Assembly (NCBI GenBank): GCA_963715455.1
Contig: OY970245.1
Span: 1,612,001 to 1,676,000 of the forward strand
Reading direction: 5' to 3'
Length of the DNA: 64,000 nucleotides
From: VRUE01 sp963715455
Lineage (GTDB): Bacteria; Actinomycetota; Thermoleophilia; Solirubrobacterales; 70-9
Of this stretch, positions 43,692 through 53,216 are shown in pieces. The position numbers were made by a program, and so were the translations under genes. Each line of letters begins with the position of its first letter. The first letter of the stretch is position 1. The notes under the pieces are model-generated. The model searched no databases, had not been told where the DNA came from, and saw only the letters and a list, made by a program, of their open reading frames with translations.

Positions 43692-44597
43692 GTGAAGGTC
43701 CTCGTCACCGGAGCCAGCGGCTTCATCGGCGCGGCGCTTTGCGACGCATTGCTGGTCCGGGGCGACACGGTGGTCGGCCTGACGCGAGACCCGCAGCGGG
43801 CACGCGGCACCAACCCCAGTATCAAATGGCACGCCTGGGAGCCGACCCTGGAACGGCCGCCGGCGGAGGCCTTCGAGAACGTCGACGCGGTCATCAATCT
43901 GCTGGGCGAGAAGATCAACCAGCGTTGGACCGATGAGGCCAAGCAGCGCATCATGGAGAGCCGCCGCACCGGCACCCACAACCTGATCGGGGCGATCTCC
44001 GCCCTGCAACGCAAGCCGCGCGTGCTGGTCAACCAGTCGGCGATTGGCTTCTACGGGGATCGCGGTGAGGCCTGGGTCGACGAGTCGAGCGAGTCCAGCG
44101 AGGGCTTCGACGCCGAGGTGGTGCGCGCCTGGGAGAAGGCCGCCCACGAGGTCGAGCCGACCGGCGTGCGGTTGGTAATCGTGCGCACCGGCCACGTGCT
44201 CGACCCGCGCGGCGGCTTCCTCGGACAGCTGCTGACGCCGTTCAAGCTCGGGGTCGGCGGTCCGCTGGCTGGTGGCCAGCAGTACGTCTCCTGGGTCCAC
44301 ATCGAGGACGAGGTAGGCATCCTGCTCTGGGCGCTAGAGAACGAGAAGGTGAGCGGCGTGATCAACTCGACCGCGCCCAACCCGGCGACCAACCGGGCCT
44401 TCTCGAAGGCACTTGGCAAAGCGCTGGGGCGGCCGGCGGCTCTGCCGATTCCGGGGTTGACCCTGGACTTGATGTACGGGAAAGAGTTCGGGGCGGTGCT
44501 CAGGGGCGGGCAGCGGGTGATGCCGCGACGGGCACTCGATCTGGGCTATCAGTTCAAGCACCCTGATTTGGACGAGGCGCTCGAGGATTTGCTCTAG
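43692..44597 (+). CDS. TIGR01777-type NAD(P)-binding epimerase
   Basis: 301 residues. Extended SDR fold: GASGFIGAALCDALL nucleotide-binding loop at the N terminus, then RTGTHNLI, SAIGFYGDRG and a C-terminal DUF1731-like segment with RVMPRRALDLGYQFKHPDLDEAL. Homologs are the YfcH group of sugar-nucleotide-epimerase-like proteins, whose substrate is not known. It starts two bases after the malic enzyme stop. A large nested palindrome follows. Confidence 0.85.
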   Translation: MKVLVTGASGFIGAALCDALLVRGDTVVGLTRDPQRARGTNPSIKWHAWEPTLERPPAEAFENVDAVINLLGEKINQRWTDEAKQRIMESRRTGTHNLIGAISALQRKPRVLVNQSAIGFYGDRGEAWVDESSESSEGFDAEVVRAWEKAAHEVEPTGVRLVIVRTGHVLDPRGGFLGQLLTPFKLGVGGPLAGGQQYVSWVHIEDEVGILLWALENEKVSGVINSTAPNPATNRAFSKALGKALGRPAALPIPGLTLDLMYGKEFGAVLRGGQRVMPRRALDLGYQFKHPDLDEALEDLL

Positions 44598-44604
44598 CGG
44601 GAAT

Positions 44605-44697
44605 GGGTGGGTAGGCAGCCCTCCCGCCTGACAATTGCCGGTCTAATGAGACCGGCAATTTGAGTATCCGCCAGTCGAGAGGGCTGCCGACCCACCC
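44605..44697. repeat. Nested palindrome downstream of the epimerase
   Basis: Outer arms GGGTGGGTAGGCAGCCCTC (44605-44623) and its complement (44679-44697) with one mismatch. Inside is an independent perfect 12-bp hairpin AATTGCCGGTCT-aatg-AGACCGGCAATT (44633-44660). No T-run. Lies between convergent genes, so it may terminate both. Confidence 0.7.
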
Positions 44698-44703
44698 TCC
44701 TGG

Positions 44704-45168
44704 CTAGCCAAGTTCTTCGTTGACGAGCTTGCGGAGAGAATCCGAGTCAGAGGCCTCGATAGCTTGGAGCAGCTGCGCCATCGTTTTTTGGCCAGAGCTT
44801 GTGGGGAGCGAGGCGATCTCAGCAGAGTCGAGAATCGGTTCGGAGAAACGCGAAGCCTGCTCGTCTCGCGGTTCGATGTAGGCGATAGTCGTCGAATCCT
44901 CGGTGGCTTGACGCGCATTGGCTCCGATCGCAGCAAGGTCGAGCTTTTTGGAGCTTCTGGGGCTTGGCAGACAGACAGCCTCGATCCGCAGATCGCCAGC
45001 TTTTCCACCCCGCCGCGCCAGCTCTCGCTCAGCTTCCGCGCACAACGGCTCGACCACATAAGCAGTAACGGTCGCCCCCTCAGCCACCCCTTCGCCTTCA
45101 CCACACCCAGCTAGAGCCGCAAGTAGTACGCAAGCCGAAACAGCTGCGACTGTCTTGCGCAAGGCCAA
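44704..45168 (-). CDS. Lipoprotein resembling a truncated substrate-binding protein
   Basis: About 154 residues from TTG 45168. An upstream TTG at 45201 would lie inside the neighbouring palindrome. The lipobox LAALAGC gives a diacylated Cys. After it come TVTAYVVEPLCAEAERELARRG and GANARQATEDSTTIAYIEP, resembling the first lobe of branched-chain amino-acid-type periplasmic binding proteins. It then stops, at less than half the normal length. Either a degraded receptor or a small single-lobe lipoprotein. Same strand as the phosphofructokinase gene upstream. Confidence 0.6.
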   Translation of the reverse strand: MALRKTVAAVSACVLLAALAGCGEGEGVAEGATVTAYVVEPLCAEAERELARRGGKAGDLRIEAVCLPSPRSSKKLDLAAIGANARQATEDSTTIAYIEPRDEQASRFSEPILDSAEIASLPTSSGQKTMAQLLQAIEASDSDSLRKLVNEELG

Positions 45169-45246
45169 AGAGGGGCGAGTGCCCCCTCCCAAAACACTCA
45201 AGAGCGGCTCCTGCCGCTCGTTTTGGGAGGGGGCACTCGCCCCTCT
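45169..45246. repeat. Nested palindrome between phosphofructokinase gene and lipoprotein gene
   Basis: Outer arms 45169-45195 and 45220-45246 are perfectly complementary over 27 bp. Between them a 6-nt one-sided bulge (ACTCAA) leads to an inner hairpin GAGCGG-ctcctg-CCGCTC. No T-run. The lipoprotein start (TTG 45168) lies directly beside it. Confidence 0.85.
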
Positions 45247-45258
45247 CCCTGTCCTGCA

Positions 45259-46287
45259 TCAACCAAAGAACACCTCAGCCTCCGAATAAAGCGACTCCGG
45301 CACCGTCTTCAGCTCGGCAGTCGCCTCCTGCAGATCGACCAGCTGAATATCAGTGCCACGCAAGGCGGTCATCGTCCCCCACTTACCAGCGTCGGCGGCA
45401 TCGATCGCGTGCAACCCGAAGCGCGTCGCCAGCACCCGGTCGAAGGCGGTCGGCGTGCCACCGCGTTGCACATGGCCGAGCACCGTCGCCCTCGCCTCCT
45501 TGCCAGTGCGCCGCTCGATCTCACCCTCGAGCCAGTGGGCGATGCCGCCGAGACGCACGTGGCCGAACTCGTCGAGCTTGTCGTCCTGGGCTTCGGGCAT
45601 GCCCCCCAGCGGCTGGGCGCCCTCGGCGACGACCAGGATCGGCGCGTAATTGCTCTCGAAGCGGTGGCCGACGAACTCGCAGACCCGATCGACGTCGAAG
45701 GGTTGCTCGGGGATGAGGATCACATTGGCTCCCCCGGCAAGGCCCGAGTGGAAGGCGATCCAGCCAGCGTGGCGCCCCATCACCTCGACGATCAACACGC
45801 GGTGGTGGCTGTCGGCCGTGGTGTGCAGGCGGTCAATCGCCTCCATCGCGATGTTGACCGCCGTGTCGAAGCCGAAGGTGTAATCGGTGGCGCCGAGGTC
45901 GTTGTCGATCGTCTTCGGCACGCCAACAACGGGGGTGCCGTGCTCGGCGTGAAGGCGAGCCGCCGCGCCCAAGGTGTCCTCACCGCCGATCGCGATCAAG
46001 CCGTCGACACCGGCCTCACGCATGTTCGCCGCGATCCGCTCGGCGCCGCCCTCCTCTTTGAAGGGGTTGGTGCGCGAGGAGCCGAGGATCGTGCCGCCAC
46101 GAGGCAAGATGCCACGCACCTCGGGCACGCCGAGCGGGCGGCTTTCACCGGTCAGCGGCCCGTGCCAGCCATCGCGGTAGCCGACGAACTCGTGGCCACA
46201 GCGTTCGACCCCCTTGCGCACAATCGCCCGGATAACCGCATTGAGGCCCGGGCAATCCCCCCCGCCAGTGAGCACGCCGATCCGCAT
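45259..46287 (-). CDS. pfp: Phosphofructokinase, residues suggest pyrophosphate-dependent type
   Basis: Phosphorylates fructose 6-phosphate. 342 residues, ATG start. Shows TGGGDCPGLNAVIRA, ILPRGGTILGSSR, IAIGGEDTLGAA, PKTIDNDL, catalytic VEVMGRHAGWIA, LGHVQRGG. In the family an Asp at the GGxDT position (Gly in ATP enzymes) and a Lys in PKTIDND (Gly in ATP enzymes) mark pyrophosphate dependence, and both are present here. Annotation pipelines may call it pfkA. It would allow reversible glycolytic flux. Palindrome and lipoprotein gene follow downstream. Confidence 0.85.
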   Translation of the reverse strand: MRIGVLTGGGDCPGLNAVIRAIVRKGVERCGHEFVGYRDGWHGPLTGESRPLGVPEVRGILPRGGTILGSSRTNPFKEEGGAERIAANMREAGVDGLIAIGGEDTLGAAARLHAEHGTPVVGVPKTIDNDLGATDYTFGFDTAVNIAMEAIDRLHTTADSHHRVLIVEVMGRHAGWIAFHSGLAGGANVILIPEQPFDVDRVCEFVGHRFESNYAPILVVAEGAQPLGGMPEAQDDKLDEFGHVRLGGIAHWLEGEIERRTGKEARATVLGHVQRGGTPTAFDRVLATRFGLHAIDAADAGKWGTMTALRGTDIQLVDLQEATAELKTVPESLYSEAEVFFG

Positions 46288-46355
46288 CGGTTCACTTTAG
46301 GCACTGACAGACACGGGTGCGAAGAGGTAAGTTCGATGGGACCAAGGAGGAGCAA

Positions 46356-47171
46356 ATGAGCGAGACCCCGGACTTTTCAGCGATAACTCAGACCCAGCAG
46401 CAGACCTGGTCGAAGGGCGACTTCGCGATGGTCGCCAACATCGTCTACAACGCCAGCGAGAACCTCGCCGAGGCGCTTGACATCGTTCCCGACGAGCGCG
46501 TGCTGGACGTCGCCTGCGGCAGTGGCAACGGCGCGATCGCCGCTGCCCGGCGGAGCTGGGGCGGAACGGTCGGCGCCGACTACGTCCCGTCGCTGCTGGA
46601 GCGGGGTCGCGAGCGCGCTGCGGCAGAGCGCTTGGAGATCGAGTTCGTCGAGGCGGACGCCCAGGATCTGCCCTTCGAGGACGCGAGCTTCGACGTGGCG
46701 ATGTCGATCTTCGGCGCGATGTTCGCGCCCGATCAAGAGAAGGCAGCCGCAGAGCTACTGCGCGTGGTTAAGCCCGGCGGCCGGATCGGGATGGGTAACT
46801 GGACCCCTGACGGATCCGTGGGCAAGATGTTCAAAACGATCGCCAAGCATGCGCCCCCGCCACCCGGCATCGACTCGCCACTGCTCTGGGGCACTGAGGA
46901 GCGCCTGCGTGAGCTTTTCGGCGATGCGATCTCAGATCTACGCGCCGAGCGCCGCATCTCGCGCCAGCCGTTCCGCTCCGCAGACCACTACATCGAGTTC
47001 TTCCGCACCTACTTCGGTCCCACGCAGATGGCCTACGAGCGAGTGGGGGCCGAGGGCGAGCAAGCCCTGACCGACGATCTGCGCACCTTCCTAGAGGCGG
47101 AGAACACCGCCGGCGACCGGGCGATGGTGCTGGAGGCGGAGTACCTCGAGGTAATCGCGACGCGCGCCTAG
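46356..47171 (+). CDS. SAM-dependent class I methyltransferase
   Basis: 271 residues, ATG at 46356 behind a strong ribosome-binding site AAGGAGGAG. Rossmann motif VLDVACGSGNGAIAAARR, then VEADAQDLPFEDASFDVAMS and the late motif LLRVVKPGGRIGMGNW, as in the UbiE/Methyltransf_11 group. Soluble and cytoplasmic. Substrate cannot be told; small molecules or lipids are typical. Confidence 0.85.
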   Translation: MSETPDFSAITQTQQQTWSKGDFAMVANIVYNASENLAEALDIVPDERVLDVACGSGNGAIAAARRSWGGTVGADYVPSLLERGRERAAAERLEIEFVEADAQDLPFEDASFDVAMSIFGAMFAPDQEKAAAELLRVVKPGGRIGMGNWTPDGSVGKMFKTIAKHAPPPPGIDSPLLWGTEERLRELFGDAISDLRAERRISRQPFRSADHYIEFFRTYFGPTQMAYERVGAEGEQALTDDLRTFLEAENTAGDRAMVLEAEYLEVIATRA

Positions 47172-47184
47172 AGCGACGCAGCGC

Positions 47185-47331
47185 TCAGGCGCTTGGCTTG
47201 AAGACGCGAATCGTCGCGCCGATCAACAGCACGGTGAAGAAGACCATGCCGGCCACCGGCCCGCCCTGCCCGAAAGCGTAGGAGAGCGTCATCGCGGCGA
47301 GAGCCAAAAAGAGGGTGATCACCATTCCCAT
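47185..47331 (-). CDS. 48-residue two-helix membrane protein downstream of trpA
   Basis: Frame MGMVITLFLALAAMTLSYAF, then GQGGPVAGMVFFTVLLIGAT and a basic end RVFKPSA. Two hydrophobic helices with a Gly-rich turn. It starts 13 bases after the trpA stop on the same strand, which suggests cotranscription with trpF-B-A. Coding status is supported by position, length and hydrophobic pattern only. Function unknown. Confidence 0.55.
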   Translation of the reverse strand: MGMVITLFLALAAMTLSYAFGQGGPVAGMVFFTVLLIGATIRVFKPSA

Positions 47332-47343
47332 GCGGCGGCAATC

Positions 47344-48212
47344 CTAACCGCTGGCCAGGGCGGCACGCGTCGCGCGCAGGAAGGAGCCGACCGCTTCGGC
47401 GGCGCCGTCGGGCGAGCCACCCTCACCGGCCGCGCGCACCAGGCGGCTGCCGATGATCACGCCGTCGGCAAGCTGGCCAACCTGGACGGCCTGCTCAGGT
47501 GTGCCGATGCCGAAGCCGACCGCGACCGGAACCTCGGCCTCTGCCTTGGTCGCCGCAACGAGATCGGCCAGCTGCGCCGGGATTTCGTCGCGCTCACCCG
47601 TGGTGCCGACCGTCGAGACCGCGTAGACGAAGCCCTGCGCGGCAGCGCAGATCCGGGCACGGCGCTCGGCCGGCGTGGTCGGCGCGACCAGCGGAACGAG
47701 CGCTAGGCCAGCCTCGGCGAAGCTGACGCGCACGGGCTCAGCTTCCTCGAGCGGCAAATCGGGCACGATCGCACCGACAGCGCCGGCAGCCAGTGCCCGG
47801 CCGGCGAACTCGGCGGCACCTCCGTGCGCCAAAAGCATGTTCGCGTAGACCATGAAGAGCACCGGGACACGATCGGAGATCGCCTCACAGATCTCGAGCG
47901 CCATCTCCAGTGTCGCTCCGGCGGCGAGCGCCGTCGTCGCAGCCGCATGAATCGTCGGCCCATCGGCCAACGGATCAGAGAACGGCACACCAAGCTCGAC
48001 CAGATCCGCTCCCGAGTCCGCATAAGCATTGGCAACCGCGATCGACGTCTCCCGATCCGGATAGCCGGCCATCATGTAGGGCATCAGCGCCGCCCGGCCT
48101 TCAGCTTTTGCAGCCCCGAAGGCCGCCTCGATTCGCTCGGCGCCGGACGACGAATCCGTGATGGGGGTCAGGGGGTGACTCGACAGAGCCTCCCCGCTGT
48201 TGCTCTGACGAG

Positions 48213-48216
<4 letters not shown>
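47344..48216 (-). CDS. trpA: Tryptophan synthase alpha subunit
   Basis: Cleaves indole-3-glycerol phosphate to indole. 290 residues, longer than usual because the first ~28 residues are encoded by a palindromic element. The native family start corresponds to ERIEAAFGAAKAEGRAALMPYMMAGYPD. Catalytic Glu in DLVELGVPFSDPLADGP, second acid in GAIVPDLPLEEAE, phosphate site in VAVGFGIGTPEQ. The only usable start upstream of the fold is GTG 48216, which overlaps the trpB stop (GTGA) inside the palindrome. Confidence 0.94.

Positions 48217-48230
<14 letters not shown>
48163..48230. repeat. Palindromic element with conserved loop, copy 2 (trpB/trpA junction)
   Basis: Outer stem of 16 perfect pairs (GTCAGGGGGTGACTCG with its complement) plus GGGG/CCCC beyond a one-base bulge. 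Then one A.A mismatch, a 6-bp inner stem CAGAGC/GCTCTG and the 12-nt loop CTCCCCGCTGTT (48190-48201). Loop, mismatch position and inner-stem size equal those of the prmA copy, while the outer stem is unrelated. It encodes the last residues of TrpB, both overlapping codons and the start of TrpA. Confidence 0.85.
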
Positions 48231-49378
<1,148 letters not shown>

Positions 49379-49382
<4 letters not shown>

Positions 49383-50014
49383 GCAGTAGGGACGCTAGCC
49401 GCCTTGGCGGCATCGAAGAAGGCAGCCATCGCGGCGTGGTCCTTGCGACCCGGCTCGGCCTCCACTCCGCTCGCCACGTCGACCGCGTAGGGGTGAGTGA
49501 CCTCGATCGCCGTGGCGACGTTCTCGGGGCGTAGCCCGCCGGCGACGATCGCCGGCACCTCGGAGCGGTGATCGCGCAGCAGGCCCCAGTCGAAGCTCTG
49601 GCCCGTGCCGCCCCAAAGCCCTTTGCCACGCCGGTCGAAGAGGTGAAAGTCGGTGCGGAAGGCCTCGGCGGCATGGATCTCGGCGGCGCTGGCGACGTGG
49701 ATCGCCTTGATCACCTTCACCCCCGTGCGGCGCGCCACCTCGGCGCAGAGCTGTGGCCCCTCGGCGCCGTTGAGCTGCACCATGGTCAGCCCGGCGCCCT
49801 CAACCGCCTTGGCGACCTGCTCGAGCTCGGGATTGACGAAGACGCCGACCACCTCACACTTTCGCCGAAACGCTGCGCAGATCGCTGCCGCTTCACCGGG
49901 ATCGCAGGCGCGCGGGCTCTTCTCGTAGTTGATCAGGCCGATCGCCCAAGCGCCAAGCCGCACGGCCTCCGCCGCGTCGTCCATATTTGTGATTCCGCAG
50001 ATCTTGACCCGCAT
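49379..50014 (-). CDS. trpF: Phosphoribosylanthranilate isomerase
   Basis: Third committed step of tryptophan synthesis. 211 residues from the ATG at 50014; the longer frame to 50131 lacks family similarity and overlaps the promoter region of the divergent peptidase gene. Catalytic Cys in VKICGITNMDDA, conserved QLNGAEGP, acid in FHLFDRRG, and AGGLRPENV plus VDVASGVEAEPGRKD at the phosphate site. First gene of trpF-B-A. Confidence 0.95.
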
Positions 50015-50113
50015 CCCCCCAGGGTACGGGAGGCGGTCCTGCTCGGTCTCGCCTTCGTGTTCTCGCTGTCGTTTCGTTCTGAGAACGATCAGTTTTATTA
50101 AAGTGACTGGCGC

Positions 50114-51037
50114 ATGCTGTGGAGAGAGCACACCACCTCGGCCTTCGGCCGCAAGATCGTCTCCGCTCTCGCTTTGACCATGCTCGCGACCGGCCTCATC
50201 AGCTGCGGGGACAGCGCCGAGCCAACCGCAGCAGAGCAGCCAAATAGCGCGGCAAAGCGCTTCGACGCCGGGCTCGCCTGGCGATTGACCAAGCGCCAGG
50301 TCGCAGTCGGGCAGCGACCCGCGGGCTCCGCTCAGCTTCGGCGCCTAGCCGAGGAGCTGCGACCGCTTCTGCCGGGGGGTCGCTTTGAACCAGTCCCGGG
50401 CGAGCCCGGGCTGCGCAACATCGTCGGCACGCTGCCGGGCAAAGAGCCGGGGATCGTCGTCGGCGCCCACTACGACACGCTCACCAAGCCGCGCGGCTTC
50501 GTCGGCGCAAACAACGGGGCGGCCGGAACCGCCGTGGTGATCGGGATCGCGCAGGCGCTGTCACGGGCTCCGGCGTCGGCCGCAGCGCCGCAGATTGAGT
50601 TCGTGCTCTTCGACGGAGAGGAGCCCGCCGAGGGCACACCCGAGGAAAGCGAGAACTTCCTCGAAGAAGGCCTGCGCGGCTCGCGGGCCTACGTTGAGGC
50701 GCACCCGCAGGAGACGAGCGCGATGATCCTGCTCGACTACGTGGGCAACCGGGGGCTGCACCTGCCGCGCGAGGCAAACTCCACCCCTGCTCTGTGGAGG
50801 CAGCTCCTCAAAGCCGCCGAGCTGGTGGGCACAGGGAGCCTCTTCTTAGCGAAAGCGGGCGCGGCGATTGCCGACGACCATGCGCCATTCCTGCTCGACG
50901 GGGTGCCGGCAATCGACCTGATCGACTGGAAATACCCAGGCCACTCGCTTGCCGATGGGCTTGACAAGCTCTCACCCGAGAGCCTCGACGCGGTCGGCGA
51001 GACCGTCACCCAGCTGGTCCTCGAAATGCGTGGCTGA
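50114..51037 (+). CDS. M28-family peptidase-like lipoprotein
   Basis: 308 residues with signal peptide and lipobox (TGLISC), hence probably anchored outside the membrane. Aminopeptidase/glutaminyl-cyclase fold: first ligand in GAHYDT, then GANNGAAG where active M28 enzymes usually have GANDxA with a metal-bridging Asp, the FDGEEP Glu pair, LLDYVGN and the His ligand in DDHAPFL. The Asp-to-Asn change may weaken metal binding or alter the reaction. Single gene, divergent from trpF. Confidence 0.8.
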   Translation: MLWREHTTSAFGRKIVSALALTMLATGLISCGDSAEPTAAEQPNSAAKRFDAGLAWRLTKRQVAVGQRPAGSAQLRRLAEELRPLLPGGRFEPVPGEPGLRNIVGTLPGKEPGIVVGAHYDTLTKPRGFVGANNGAAGTAVVIGIAQALSRAPASAAAPQIEFVLFDGEEPAEGTPEESENFLEEGLRGSRAYVEAHPQETSAMILLDYVGNRGLHLPREANSTPALWRQLLKAAELVGTGSLFLAKAGAAIADDHAPFLLDGVPAIDLIDWKYPGHSLADGLDKLSPESLDAVGETVTQLVLEMRG

Positions 51038-51057
51038 GGCCTAGCGCGCCGGGTTTG

Positions 51058-52266
51058 CTATTCGACCGAGCTGGCCGAGTCGGGGCGCACGCCAAGCTTG
51101 ACGGTGAAGGTCTTTTCTTCGTCGTCCCCGCGCAGGACGGTGAGCTCCATCTCCTCGCCGGGCTTGGCTGCATTGACGGCGTTGATCACGTCTTCCATCG
51201 CGCTAACCGGCTTGCCATCGACCTCGATGATGATGTCACCGCCGAGACGAACTTTGGCGCCTTCGATCGTGGCGTTGGTGTCACCACCCTCGATTCCCGC
51301 TTCGTCGGCCGGGCCGTCCTCGACAACTTCGTTGACCAGCACGCCTTTATCGACAGGCAGTTTGAGTGCCTTGGCCACGGCCGGCGTGACGCTGCCGCCG
51401 CTGATGCCGATGTAGGCGTGCTCAACCTCGCCGTCGCGCTTCAGTTCCTCGACCACCTCGCGGGCGGTATTGATCGGCACGGCGAAGCCGATGCCGACGT
51501 TGCCATTGCCGCCGTTGGTCTGGATCTGTGAGTTGATGCCGATCACGCCGCCCGTCGAGTCAATCAGCGGTCCGCCGGAGTTACCCGGGTTGATCGCCGC
51601 GTCGGTTTGGATGACGTGAGAGATCGAGAACCCGTTTGGCGCCTGAATCTGGCGCTGCAGGGCGGAGACGATGCCGGCCGTGACCGTGCGATCGAGGCCG
51701 AACGGGTTGCCGATCGCGACCACCGGATCGCCGACCTGGACCTTGGTGGAGTCACCTAGGGCCAACGGATGCAGCAGCTCGGCGGGAACCTCGACCTTGA
51801 GCAGAGCTACGTCGGTCGCCGGATCAGTGCCGACCACTTCGGCCTCGTGGCTGCTCTCCGCGGAGCCGAGCGTGACCTGCACTTTGGAGGCGCCGTCGAC
51901 CACATGGCTGTTGGTGACTATGTGGCCTTCGGTATCGATTAGGAAGCCAGAGCCAGTGGCGGTGCCGCCGCCTTCGGGTTCCGGCTGGCCGAAGGGGTTG
52001 AAGTTGGAGGGCCCTTCGGTGGCCTGCGTGGCTTCGATGAAGGCGACCCCTTGACCGTCGCGGCGGTAGATCTCGTTGACAAGATTGGTGTCGCCGTCTT
52101 CCTTGACCGAGATCGGCGCTGCGGTGGGTGAGCTGATCGTCGTCGTGTTGCCCTCAGAGGCGATCCAACCAGCCGAGATCGCAACCCAGACGAAGGCGGC
52201 GACGACCGCGCCGCCGAGAAGGGCCGAGCCGAAAGAGCTGCCGAGCGTACGTCGCATCGGAACCAC
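51058..52266 (-). CDS. HtrA/DegP-type serine protease
   Basis: 402 residues. N-terminal membrane anchor (ALLGGAVVAAFVWVAISAGW). Trypsin-like domain with catalytic His in TNSHVVDG, Asp in DPATDVALLKV and Ser in NPGNSGGPL. One PDZ domain in the C-terminal ~100 residues (GVLVNEVVEDGPADEAGI, GDIIIEVDG). Acts in envelope protein quality control. A start at ATG 52257 is equally possible. It ends near the convergent peptidase gene. Confidence 0.93.
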   Translation of the reverse strand: MVPMRRTLGSSFGSALLGGAVVAAFVWVAISAGWIASEGNTTTISSPTAAPISVKEDGDTNLVNEIYRRDGQGVAFIEATQATEGPSNFNPFGQPEPEGGGTATGSGFLIDTEGHIVTNSHVVDGASKVQVTLGSAESSHEAEVVGTDPATDVALLKVEVPAELLHPLALGDSTKVQVGDPVVAIGNPFGLDRTVTAGIVSALQRQIQAPNGFSISHVIQTDAAINPGNSGGPLIDSTGGVIGINSQIQTNGGNGNVGIGFAVPINTAREVVEELKRDGEVEHAYIGISGGSVTPAVAKALKLPVDKGVLVNEVVEDGPADEAGIEGGDTNATIEGAKVRLGGDIIIEVDGKPVSAMEDVINAVNAAKPGEEMELTVLRGDDEEKTFTVKLGVRPDSASSVE

Positions 52267-52320
52267 TGTAGAGCGCGTTCCTCAGCAATTCCTAAACAAT
52301 GCCGAAAGCGGCGCTAAGAC

Positions 52321-53121
52321 TCAGGGGAGATGATGCTCGCGCGTGCCTTCGTCGTGGCCGGTCAGCTCGCGCGTCTTTGCTTCCGGGTCAGAAGCGACCA
52401 TTAGGGCGCTGCCGATCAGCACCGCGTCGACGCCCACTCGCTCGAGCTCCTCTAGCTCGGCCCGTGAAGAGATGCCGCTCTCGGCGACGACGGTCTTGCC
52501 GGCCGGGACGTCGGGCATCAGCTCGTAGGTGGTCGAGATGTCGACCGTGCCCTGGTCGAGGTTGCGGTTGTTGACGCCGATCACCTCGGCGTCTAGCGCC
52601 AAGGCCCGCTGCAGCTCCTCGCCGTCGTGGACCTCGACCAGGCAGTCGAGATCGAGCCGGCGCGCCTCGTCGTAGAGGGACGCCAGATCGGTGTCGTCGA
52701 GCGCTCGGACGATGAGCAGCACCGCGTCGGCGCCGTTCACGGCGGCCTCGTAGAGCTGGTAGGGATCGACGATGAAGTCCTTGCGCAGGATGGGCAGGTC
52801 ACAGGCCGCCCGTGCCGCCCGCAGGTCCTCCAACGAACCGCCGAAATGGCGCTCGTCGGTGAGCACCGAGAGCGCCGCCGCGCCGCCGCGCTCGTAGGCG
52901 CCGACCTGGCTCTCGACTGCAGCCGTGGCCGAGATATCCCCGGCGCTCGGCGAGCGCCGCTTGAACTCGGCGATCAGCGAGAGCCCAGGGCGCACGAGCG
53001 CCTCGCGGAACGGCCGGTCCTCGTCCCGGGCGGACAGGCGCGCTTCCAGATCCGCCTGTGAGATCTGCCCACGGCGCTCCTCGACACCCTCCCTCGCAAC
53101 GGCGATCAATTGCTCGATCAT
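52321..53121 (-). CDS. trpC: Indole-3-glycerol phosphate synthase
   Basis: 266 residues. TIM barrel with IAEFKRRSPSAG (catalytic Lys), ILRKDFIVDPYQ (second Lys), CLVEVHDGEEL, GVNNRNL, VAESGISSRAEL and VLIGSALM. ATG 53121 chosen over GTG 53127. It stands apart from both other trp groups, completing the pathway. Confidence 0.95.
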   Translation of the reverse strand: MIEQLIAVAREGVEERRGQISQADLEARLSARDEDRPFREALVRPGLSLIAEFKRRSPSAGDISATAAVESQVGAYERGGAAALSVLTDERHFGGSLEDLRAARAACDLPILRKDFIVDPYQLYEAAVNGADAVLLIVRALDDTDLASLYDEARRLDLDCLVEVHDGEELQRALALDAEVIGVNNRNLDQGTVDISTTYELMPDVPAGKTVVAESGISSRAELEELERVGVDAVLIGSALMVASDPEAKTRELTGHDEGTREHHLP

Positions 53122-53216
53122 TGGCACTTGAGACTCGAAAGCCTAGCCCGTGGAGTCGGTCATGGCGCGATGGGCCGACTCGCTGATTCGGTCCACCCTG
53201 CTTGTATGACCGGGTA

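Noticed and set aside
45223..46359. 378-codon + strand ORF
   Set aside because: Antisense of the phosphofructokinase gene, whose motifs are complete on the - strand.
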